A DNA stretch of 13,799 nt from Bacilli bacterium. GTDB taxonomy: Bacteria; Bacillota_I; Bacilli_A; ML615J-28; CAG-698. Shown in pieces: positions 1-5,465 of the stretch (positions are counted from its first letter, which is position 1; each line of letters opens with the position of its first letter). A program made the position numbers and the translations under genes. Where the stretch lies: the NCBI GenBank assembly GCA_028693885.1, contig JAQUUM010000014.1:1-13799 (forward strand), read 5' to 3'. The notes under the pieces were generated by a model. It saw only the letters and a list, made by a program, of their open reading frames with translations. It made no database searches and had not been told where the DNA came from.

Positions 1-1064
1 TCAGTAATTTCTTTAATTTTTTCTTCTGCTTTTCCTAATATAAAATGAACATTATTAACATTATTAGCTTCTTTATTTCTAATAGCATCTTTTACTGAAG
101 TCTCATATACCTCAATCCCATATACTTTTTTTGAAACCTTCGATAATGGTAATGTAATACTTCCAATACCACAATATCCATCAACTACTACATTTAAATC
201 ATCCCCTGCATATTCTAAAACTTTTTGATATAATTTTTCTGTTTGTTCTTTATTAGTTTGAAAAAAATCATCAATTGAAATATTATAATTAAAACCTAAT
301 ATATTTTCTTTAATTCTACCTTTTCCTAAAAATGTATTATATTTGTCTTTTTCTTCTTCATATACAACAACAGAAATAATATTACTATATTTTTCAGTAA
401 GAAATGGCACTAAAGTCTTTAAAAAATGCATTTTCTTTCGAGTAACATTTAAACCAATTAATACTTCTTTTTTCTCATTAATCCTAAAAGCAACACTTGA
501 TATATAATTATTCTCAATATCTGTTTTAATAAATTCTTGAATTGACTTTAAAATCGCTGCTAAAGCATCATCAAATAAAAAGCATTTTTCCATTCTCTCT
601 ATTTCATGTGTATCTCTTCTATAAAAACCAAATATAATATCATCTTTTACTTTTTTAAAAACTACAACTACTTTATTTCTATAGTTATATATTTTATTAG
701 CAGAAACTATTTCTTTTACCCTTACATCTTCTAACTTGCCAAGACGTTTTAAAACCTGTTTAAATATCTCAAATTTGGCTTTTAATTGACTTTCATATGT
801 AAGATGCATAAAATTGCATCCTCCACACTTACCATAAAGTGGACAAATTGGTTTAACACGTTCTTCACTTTTTTTAATGATTTTTTTTACTTTTCCAAAA
901 CAAAAAGTCTTTCTTACCTCAGTTATCGTTACTAAAACTTCTTCTCCTACTAAAGCATTAAAAACAAATACTGCAACGCCTTCTGCTCTACCTACGCCTA
1001 AACCTTCATGCGTAAGCGACGTAATTTCTACATTATAATCTTGGCCAACTTTTAATTCATTCAT
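1..1064 (-). CDS. rlmD: 23S rRNA (uracil-5-)-methyltransferase, RlmD/RlmCD (TrmA/RumA) family, C-terminus cut by the window edge
   Basis: This reading frame is open from the ATG at 1062-1064 to the window edge: 354 codons with no stop, against about 450 residues for full-length family members. Enzymes of this family methylate C5 of uridine in 23S rRNA using S-adenosylmethionine. Residues 1-58 look like a TRAM RNA-binding domain. Cysteines at about 74, 80, 83 (CPLYGKCGGCNF) and 161 match the four 4Fe-4S ligands of RumA. Further on are the family block DDFFQTN and the SAM-binding motif DGYCGIGSITL. The catalytic cysteine and base should lie beyond the window, so activity cannot be judged. RlmD, RlmC and RlmCD paralogues are hard to separate by eye, so the exact target uridine is uncertain. 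An extended -10 (GTGGTAAAAT) at 1091-1100 suggests its own promoter and a leader of about 20 bases. Confidence 0.9.
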   Translation of the reverse strand, partial: MNELKVGQDYNVEITSLTHEGLGVGRAEGVAVFVFNALVGEEVLVTITEVRKTFCFGKVKKIIKKSEERVKPICPLYGKCGGCNFMHLTYESQLKAKFEIFKQVLKRLGKLEDVRVKEIVSANKIYNYRNKVVVVFKKVKDDIIFGFYRRDTHEIERMEKCFLFDDALAAILKSIQEFIKTDIENNYISSVAFRINEKKEVLIGLNVTRKKMHFLKTLVPFLTEKYSNIISVVVYEEEKDKYNTFLGKGRIKENILGFNYNISIDDFFQTNKEQTEKLYQKVLEYAGDDLNVVVDGYCGIGSITLPLSKVSKKVYGIEVYETSVKDAIRNKEANNVNNVHFILGKAEEKIKEIT

Positions 1065-1090
1065 TTTATCACTTATCTTTCTTTTTAATT

Positions 1091-1100
1091 ATTTTACCAC
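1091..1100 (-). promoter_or_regulatory. Extended -10 promoter, rRNA methyltransferase gene
   Basis: The minus strand reads GTGGTAAAAT, a TGN-extended -10 box placed about 30 bases before the ATG at 1064. No good -35 is visible. It matches the RTGNTAWAAT pattern seen before most other units in this window. Confidence 0.5.
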
Positions 1101-1135
1101 TTTTTAATCTAATATAAAAGATAATAAATTATTAT

Positions 1136-1843
1136 TTAAAAATCTATCCTAGCTTTTCTTGCCTGACTGCATAGATCCTTAGTTTTAATAAAATATTCTT
1201 TGCCATCTTTTATAAATCTACTGCCACATTGTCTAAATTGAAAACTAACATTATTATTTAAACATTCCTCTCTTAAAGCCAAAACCCAATCATAATTTAG
1301 GCTTCTTACATTAACACCTGACTCTCCACCAACTACTACTAATTCAATATCTTTTAAATATTTTGAAATACTAACTTTTTCAATCAATGGTTGACAGATT
1401 ATATTTTTATGCTTAATCTTAAGTTTAGAAAATATTTCTAATCTATAAGAAGCAGTTCTTTGGTTTTCAATCGTACAACCTACTGTAACATTATCATATC
1501 CATCTTTCCAATCACTTGGAATAACGCTATCAAATCTCTCAATCCTTTTAGTAAGAAAAATAAAGTGTAGATCTGGTCTTTCTTTGATCATCTTAAAACA
1601 TTCTAGTCTAAAACTATCAGCTTCTTCAATCAAAAAATCACTTCTAAAACAAAGATACACTAGATTGTTAGGTTTAATTTTATATTCACCTTTTTTATTT
1701 TTTAAAACTGGTAAATCAAATTTATCAGTTTTAATAATTTTATTAGTATCTATTCCTTTTTTTATGTCGGCTCTATGAATATAACAATTCTCACAACCCT
1801 CACTATATTTATGACAGCCTCGCCAAGGATCCCAAATTACCAT
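1136..1843 (-). CDS. DUF5131 family protein (phage Gp37/Gp68-like, three-Cys motif)
   Basis: A 235-residue protein of the DUF5131/PF07505 family; its biochemical function is not established. The N-terminal WDPWRGCHKYSEGCENCY carries the family's three cysteines (C10, C17, C20; C-x6-C-x2-C), which resemble metal or Fe-S cluster ligands. The central LHFIFLTKR and C-terminal VVGGESG plus FRQCGSRF blocks are also characteristic. The length is normal for the family. The ATG at 1843 is preceded by AGAGGAG at good spacing and an extended -10 at 1869-1878. Some family members sit next to a 'three-Cys-motif partner' gene (TcmP); none is present here, since the flanks are arsM and an rRNA methyltransferase. 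No convincing terminator follows, only an AT-only palindrome near 1120-1135. Confidence 0.85.
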   Translation of the reverse strand: MVIWDPWRGCHKYSEGCENCYIHRADIKKGIDTNKIIKTDKFDLPVLKNKKGEYKIKPNNLVYLCFRSDFLIEEADSFRLECFKMIKERPDLHFIFLTKRIERFDSVIPSDWKDGYDNVTVGCTIENQRTASYRLEIFSKLKIKHKNIICQPLIEKVSISKYLKDIELVVVGGESGVNVRSLNYDWVLALREECLNNNVSFQFRQCGSRFIKDGKEYFIKTKDLCSQARKARIDF

Positions 1844-1868
1844 ACTGTTTTTCTCCTCTATAAATACT

Positions 1869-1878
1869 ATTTTATCAT
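1869..1878 (-). promoter_or_regulatory. Extended -10 promoter, DUF5131 gene
   Basis: The minus strand reads ATGATAAAAT, a TGN-extended -10, between the arsM terminator and the ribosome binding site of the DUF5131 gene. It places transcription start about 35 bases or less before the ATG. No clear -35 is seen. Confidence 0.5.
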
Positions 1879-1886
1879 AAATTTTT

Positions 1887-1917
1887 AAAAAACAAAAAGG
1901 AGTTTTATAACTCCTTT
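1887..1917 (-). terminator. Intrinsic terminator after arsM
   Basis: A 9-bp stem (AAAGGAGTT / AACTCCTTT, 1896-1904 with 1909-1917) with a 4-base loop. On the minus strand it is followed by TTGTTTTTT. It begins 13 bases after the arsM stop. Confidence 0.85.
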
Positions 1918-1930
1918 AAAAACTGATATT

Positions 1931-2767
1931 TTATTTTGAAGCTCTAATATAAGCACTTCCAAACGAATTATCAATAATATCAAAAAATTCTTCTTTGTAT
2001 TTGTTTAGTATTGCTAGTTCTTGATTTTCTTTTGAATCTTGCATTAATTCATCAATTACCTCTTTTGAATAAGTATGAACTACTTCTATTTGAACATTTT
2101 TAAATCCCGCTTTTTCTAGTTTTCTTTTATAGTCGTTTATTTCTAAAGCTCCTACTACACAACTTGACCAAAGTGTTTCTTCTCTTAAGATATCCTCTGG
2201 AACATCTTTCAATCTTACAATATCTGCAATCGCTAATCTACCATTTTCTTTTAACACCCTATAGGCCTCTTCAAAAGCTTTTTCTTTATTAGAAGAAAGG
2301 TTAATTACACAATTTGACATAACAACATCTACTAGATTATCCTTTAAAGGAATTGCTTCAATATAGCCTTTGATAAATTCAACATTTTTAACATCCATTT
2401 TAAGTTTATTTCTATTGGCTAATTCAAGCATCTCATCAGTCATATCAAGACCAAAGACTTTTCCATCTTCCCCCACCAATTTTGAAGCCATTAACACATC
2501 AATTCCGCCACCACTACCCAAGTCAAGTACTACTTCACCTAACTTTAATTGAGCAAGCTTATGAGGATTAGCACAACCTAAAGCTGCTTCAACAGCTTCT
2601 TTTGGTAAAGTTCTCATTTCTTTTAAACTGTAATTAGCTTCACCAAAAACATTATGTGTTCCGCAACCACAACTTCCCCCACAACAGCTATTAGTTTTTG
2701 TTTTACCTACTGATTTTGCGATATTACCATATCTTTCTTTTACTATATCTCTAATATTTTTATTCAA
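1931..2767 (-). CDS. arsM: Arsenite S-adenosylmethionine methyltransferase ArsM
   Basis: A 278-residue cytoplasmic enzyme that would methylate arsenite using SAM, giving methylated and volatile arsenicals. The start is a TTG at 2765-2767, chosen because AAGGAG (2775-2780) lies 7 bases upstream and the family N-terminus RERYGxIA follows directly. An N-terminal cysteine cluster SCCGGSCGCG (C28, C29, C33, C35) resembles that of other bacterial ArsMs. The SAM-binding motif is LDLGSGGGID (81-90). The family signatures GCANP (C65), SNCVINLS (C153) and WSSCVVGAL (C203) provide the three expected arsenic-binding cysteines, so the enzyme looks intact. It lies 53 bases after the ECF S-component gene with no terminator between them, so co-transcription is likely. 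No arsR, arsB or arsC is in the window. Confidence 0.93.
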   Translation of the reverse strand: MNKNIRDIVKERYGNIAKSVGKTKTNSCCGGSCGCGTHNVFGEANYSLKEMRTLPKEAVEAALGCANPHKLAQLKLGEVVLDLGSGGGIDVLMASKLVGEDGKVFGLDMTDEMLELANRNKLKMDVKNVEFIKGYIEAIPLKDNLVDVVMSNCVINLSSNKEKAFEEAYRVLKENGRLAIADIVRLKDVPEDILREETLWSSCVVGALEINDYKRKLEKAGFKNVQIEVVHTYSKEVIDELMQDSKENQELAILNKYKEEFFDIIDNSFGSAYIRASK

Positions 2768-2820
2768 TTGTTTACTCCTTGATTTAAAAATTTATTTTAC
2801 AAAACCAATAATAATAAAAA

Positions 2821-3417
2821 TTATATCTGTTTTTCTAATTCAACTTCTTTAATATCTACATTAGAAAGTTTATTAAGGAAATTAGCTTTTTCTAAAGCAA
2901 TTAAAATTGCTGGTATTAAAATTAGATGGAGAATAATTCCTGGCCAAGCACTAATAAAAGCCCCCGCCATAAAAGCATTAAACGTGAAGACCATTGTTTG
3001 ATCTAAAACAGCTATAAAGTATCTTACTACTCCCCAAACTATTCTACCTATAAGCATTGATATAACTAAAGTGATATAAATTGAAAAAATGTTTTTTAAA
3101 TTCTTTTTAACAAGCATTATAAATAACAAGCCTGATAAAGCTCCATAGGTAGCTAGTTCGAAACTCATAGCAAGTCCTACAGGATAAAACGGTGGCATTC
3201 CAAACATTATAAATCTTAAAAGCGGTGAGATCAATCCAACTGCTAAGCCATATTGCCAACCACAAATAAACCCACAAATTAAAACTGGAATATGCATTGG
3301 CGAAAGCATACTTCCAATTTCTGGAATTTGGCCAGTTAAAAATGGTAGCACCATTGCAAGTGCTAAAAATAAGCCTGATAAAGATATTTTCAAAATTAGT
3401 TTACTTCTTTTACTCAT
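2821..3417 (-). CDS. ECF transporter S component (substrate-binding membrane subunit)
   Basis: A 198-residue, very hydrophobic protein with about six membrane segments, typical of the PF12822 ECF S-component group. S components bind a vitamin or other micronutrient and dock on a shared EcfA/A'/T energising module, which is not encoded here. Recognisable features are the early TM1 (residues 8-28), the block IGSMLSPMHIPVLICGFICG (35-54), PLLRFIMFGMPP, and the C-terminal AGAFISAWPGIILHLILIP. I cannot assign the substrate from sequence alone. The ATG at 3417 has GGAGG 6 bases upstream. A hairpin terminator (3431-3461) ends immediately before this ribosome binding site, so expression depends on read-through. 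The likely downstream partner in the transcript is arsM. Confidence 0.85.
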   Translation of the reverse strand: MSKRSKLILKISLSGLFLALAMVLPFLTGQIPEIGSMLSPMHIPVLICGFICGWQYGLAVGLISPLLRFIMFGMPPFYPVGLAMSFELATYGALSGLLFIMLVKKNLKNIFSIYITLVISMLIGRIVWGVVRYFIAVLDQTMVFTFNAFMAGAFISAWPGIILHLILIPAILIALEKANFLNKLSNVDIKEVELEKQI

Positions 3418-3516
3418 AAAAATCCTCCATAAAAATAAGGTACCAAAAAATTTGGTACCTTCATGATACTTTTTATGTACTTCAGTACTTATAAATAAGC
3501 TTCTTGCTTACTTAAA
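3418..3516 (-). promoter_or_regulatory. Structured 5' leader of the ECF S-component/arsM unit, candidate riboswitch or attenuator
   Basis: Minus-strand transcript from about 3512 to the ATG at 3417, roughly 95 bases. In order it holds hairpin 1 (AAGTAAGC, loop AAGAA, GCTTATTT; 8 bp with one G-U), a small hairpin GTAC-TGAA-GTAC, an unpaired A-rich stretch, and the terminator stem at 3437-3461. A partial direct repeat (TGAAGTAC / TGAAGGTAC) offers some scope for alternative pairing. I do not recognise a known riboswitch class such as TPP, FMN, preQ1, THF or cobalamin; the leader is too short for most of them. Confidence 0.45.
3431..3461 (-). terminator. Hairpin terminator abutting the ECF S-component ribosome binding site (probable conditional terminator)
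   Basis: A perfect 11-bp stem (3437-3447 with 3451-3461, core GGTACC) with a 3-base loop is followed on the minus strand by ATTTTT and then directly by the GGAGG of the S-component gene. Only about 13 bases separate the T-run from the ATG, too few for another promoter. It may simply end DUF3842 transcripts, but it must also be passed by any transcript of the S gene. Confidence 0.8.
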
Positions 3517-3518
3517 GA

Positions 3519-3528
3519 ATTATAACAT
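3519..3528 (-). promoter_or_regulatory. Extended -10 promoter overlapping the DUF3842 stop codon
   Basis: The minus strand reads ATGTTATAAT, an extended -10 with a perfect TATAAT. It overlaps the TAA of the DUF3842 gene (3520-3522) and would start transcripts near 3512, at the foot of leader hairpin 1. No good -35 is seen. Confidence 0.5.
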
Positions 3529-3936
3529 ATTTTTATAAAGTGTGTCAATGTTTTTACTAATATCATCAAAAATATCATTCATGGTTTGTTTACCTAAACC
3601 AACTATAATATTATCACACTTGTTAATTGGGATTAAAATTCTTTTAGCTTTTGCTTGTCCTACAGCTAAAGCCATTTTAGGTGTAACCTCACCATGAAAA
3701 GCATCTGCTATTACAATACCAATTGGAGCTACAATAACATCTACTTTTTTTGAATTTACAACAACTGGATTTTCTCCAGTTGCAACAACATCTGCTCCTG
3801 CTTTTAACATCGCTTGCGTGGCTAATGCATTTGTTCCAACTGCAATAATCTCAAGTTCTAAATTTTTATTTTTAATCAAATTTATTACTTCAGCGCCTAA
3901 CTTTCCACCTTGACCATCAATTATTAAAACCTTCAT
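3520..3936 (-). CDS. DUF3842 family protein
   Basis: A 138-residue soluble protein of the DUF3842 family; its function is unknown. The N-terminus MKVLIIDGQGGKLGAE has a Rossmann-like beta-strand/glycine-rich turn that could bind a nucleotide. Family-typical blocks follow: AVGTNALATQAMLKAGAD, ATGENPVVVN, VIVAPIGIVIADAFHGEVTP and KRILIPINKC. The length is normal for the family. The ATG at 3936 is preceded by AGAGGT, and a GTGATATAAT promoter lies at 3961-3970. It sits directly upstream of the ECF S component. I infer, without proof, a functional link to S-component substrate handling, because the two genes are adjacent and a promoter for the second overlaps the stop of the first. Confidence 0.85.
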   Translation of the reverse strand: MKVLIIDGQGGKLGAEVINLIKNKNLELEIIAVGTNALATQAMLKAGADVVATGENPVVVNSKKVDVIVAPIGIVIADAFHGEVTPKMALAVGQAKAKRILIPINKCDNIIVGLGKQTMNDIFDDISKNIDTLYKNML

Positions 3937-3960
3937 TTCAAATACCTCTTATATAAATTT

Positions 3961-3970
3961 ATTATATCAC
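3961..3970 (-). promoter_or_regulatory. Extended -10 promoter, DUF3842 gene
   Basis: The minus strand reads GTGATATAAT, a perfect TATAAT with a TGA extension, 25 bases before the start codon. A TTGACT lies 22 bases upstream of TATAAT, too far to be a normal -35. Confidence 0.65.
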
Positions 3971-3992
3971 AATACTAATAGATTAAAAAGTC

Positions 3993-4024
3993 AAAAAAAG
4001 TGATATTTTTTCAAATATCACTTT
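3993..4024 (-). terminator. Intrinsic terminator after the HU-like gene
   Basis: A 12-bp stem (AAAGTGATATTT, 3997-4008, with 4013-4024) and a 4-base loop. The minus strand continues with a run of seven T. Confidence 0.9.
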
Positions 4025-4047
4025 CATACAACTAGTAAAAATTACTT

Positions 4048-4353
4048 TTAATTTAAAGCTTTTTTGATAGAACTAGATAACTTAGCTTTTACGCCAACAG
4101 ATGCAGCGATTTTGTAAGTTTTTCCATCTAATGGACTTTTCCAATCTTTAGCTGCTTTCTTAACAGGCTCTAATGTAAGATGCCCATTCATAGAAACTTT
4201 TTGGCCTTTTTTCAAGAAATTAATTTGAGCTTCTTTTTCTAACTTAAGGATTTTAATAATATCGCTTGTTTTAAGTTCACTCATTTTCGCTTGGATGTAT
4301 TCTGCGATAACTTTTTCATCAGCTACTGGTAATGCTTTTTTTTCGTTTCCCAT
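4048..4353 (-). CDS. Divergent HU-like (histone-like) DNA-binding protein
   Basis: A 101-residue basic protein resembling the HU/IHF fold. The N-terminal half (about 12-48) is helical, followed by LKKGQKVSMNGHLTLEPVKKAA, which matches the HU beta-arm entry (typically KGEKVQLxGFGTFEVxxRAA). Then come KSPLDGKTYKI, matching RNPQTGEEIxI with the DNA-intercalating proline retained (P74), and the C-terminal helix SSSIKKALN. It is divergent: the usual GFG is NGH, and the KVPAFKPG block is replaced. I chose the ATG at 4353 because GAAAGGAGAGAAGT precedes it with ideal spacing; a longer frame starting at a TTG (4392) would place this ribosome binding site inside the gene. It is monocistronic, with its own promoter at 4413 and a strong terminator. 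Its role is probably in nucleoid structure, but this is not certain. Confidence 0.75.
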   Translation of the reverse strand: MGNEKKALPVADEKVIAEYIQAKMSELKTSDIIKILKLEKEAQINFLKKGQKVSMNGHLTLEPVKKAAKDWKSPLDGKTYKIAASVGVKAKLSSSIKKALN

Positions 4354-4412
4354 ACTTCTCTCCTTTCGAAAATTTAAGAAAATACTATTCAAGACATATT
4401 CTCTTATAATTT

Positions 4413-4422
4413 ATTATACCAC
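4413..4422 (-). promoter_or_regulatory. Extended -10 promoter, HU-like gene
   Basis: The minus strand reads GTGGTATAAT, a perfect TATAAT with a TGG extension. The predicted leader to the ATG at 4353 is about 50 bases. No clear -35. Confidence 0.65.
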
Positions 4423-4462
4423 TTATGAAAACATTTGCATAGGTTTTTTTTAATAAATTTTT

Positions 4463-4492
4463 AAAAAAATCCCTAGAAGTCTAGGGGTTTTT
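4463..4492 (-). terminator. Intrinsic terminator after the MscS gene
   Basis: The stem CCCTAG/CTAGGG (4471-4476 with 4481-4486) has loop AAGT and is extended outward by a G-U and A-T pairs. The minus strand continues with a T-run. It lies about 15 bases after the stop. Confidence 0.9.
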
Positions 4493-4506
4493 AAATTTTT
4501 TGACTA

Positions 4507-5460
4507 TTATTTATTTTTCTGATGAATAACAACTTGTGCAAATGGTATTTCGATGTTATTTTTATCAAATAATACCTTCATTTCCTTGTTTAATGCCCTA
4601 TTTACATCAAATTTATGAACTTCATCAGTTTTAGCTATAACTCTTAAAACTACACTTGAATCAGCTAATTTTTGGACTCCTAAATATGTCGGTCCACTCT
4701 TAATATGAGAAATATTTTTCTTGATTTGATCTAAATTTGTTTTTATTATTTCTTCAACTTTTTCAACATCTGCATCATAGCCTATAGAAATATCACAAAT
4801 AGCAACCGAAGGTGAGCATGATGTATTGATAGCTCCTCTAATATCAGAATTATTTATTATTAAAACATCTCCAAATAAATCCTCAATTTTAGTTACTCTT
4901 ATTCCTATTTCTTTAACAGTTCCTCTCATTCCATTTACTTGAATAATATCTCCTACCATAAATTGTTTTTCAAAGATTATAAATAACCCTGCAATTATAT
5001 CTTCAATTAAACTTTGAGCTCCAAAACTAATTGATAAACCTATAATTCCAGCACCAGCTAATAATGTTGGTGTTTGAACTCCCCAAGCTGATAAAATTAG
5101 AAAAATTGCAACTATAACAAAAGTATATCTAATAAAACTACTAAGAAGTCTACCTATAGTTTCACTTCTTTGCCCTTTCCTTGTAATCAAATCAAACAAA
5201 AACATAACAGCCCTATTTATCACCCAAACAAAGAATATAATAGCTACACTTTCAATAATAACAACATAATTGTTTTTAAAAAAATCAACTATATTAAAAA
5301 ATTTACCAATACTATTATTTATAATAGTAGCAAATGTTGTATTGGGAAAAAGTATATTTGCGAAACTCGCAAAAAATACACATATTAATACGGTAAAACC
5401 TACTACAGCAATTTTAATTTTTGTAGATTTTGGAAACTCTTTAAATTTATTTTTTTTCAT
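4507..5460 (-). CDS. MscS-family small-conductance mechanosensitive channel
   Basis: A 317-residue membrane protein whose family opens under membrane tension to release solutes during osmotic downshift. Predicted membrane segments lie at about 15-37, 65-90 and 109-126. The pore-lining TM3 region follows (131-160, PTLLAGAGIIGLSISFGAQS), leading into FEKQFMVGDIIQVNGMRGTV, the classic MscS beta-domain entry. The C-terminal alpha/beta vestibule domain is complete (to 317). Its size is typical of compact MscS/YkuT-type channels. It begins 5 bases after the stop of the 5466-6782 gene, and its ribosome binding site (AGGAG) lies within the last codons of that gene, so translation is probably coupled and the two products may work together. 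Confidence 0.93.
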   Translation of the reverse strand: MKKNKFKEFPKSTKIKIAVVGFTVLICVFFASFANILFPNTTFATIINNSIGKFFNIVDFFKNNYVVIIESVAIIFFVWVINRAVMFLFDLITRKGQRSETIGRLLSSFIRYTFVIVAIFLILSAWGVQTPTLLAGAGIIGLSISFGAQSLIEDIIAGLFIIFEKQFMVGDIIQVNGMRGTVKEIGIRVTKIEDLFGDVLIINNSDIRGAINTSCSPSVAICDISIGYDADVEKVEEIIKTNLDQIKKNISHIKSGPTYLGVQKLADSSVVLRVIAKTDEVHKFDVNRALNKEMKVLFDKNNIEIPFAQVVIHQKNK

Positions 5461-5465
5461 TTTTC

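Noticed and set aside
1112..1135. AT-only palindrome after the DUF5131 gene, considered as a terminator
   Set aside because: The stem has no G-C pairs and almost no loop, and the T-run is poor; AT-rich spacers produce such palindromes by chance.
1584..1778. Plus-strand frame of 64 codons inside the DUF5131 gene
   Set aside because: It is opposite a conserved gene, has low-complexity hydrophobic content from A/T-rich antisense codons, and has no ribosome binding site or family resemblance.
2370..2552. Plus-strand frame of 60 codons opposite the SAM-binding region of arsM
   Set aside because: It is antisense to the conserved glycine-rich motif of ArsM; its proline/serine-rich product is a shadow of that coding strand.
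2768..2820. Possible separate arsM promoter (TAAAAT near 2790-2800)
   Set aside because: It lacks the TGN extension and a recognisable -35, so co-transcription with the ECF S gene is the better reading.
4354..4392. N-terminal extension of the HU-like protein from a TTG
   Set aside because: The strong AAAGGAG ribosome binding site would lie inside the extension, and it points to the ATG at 4353.
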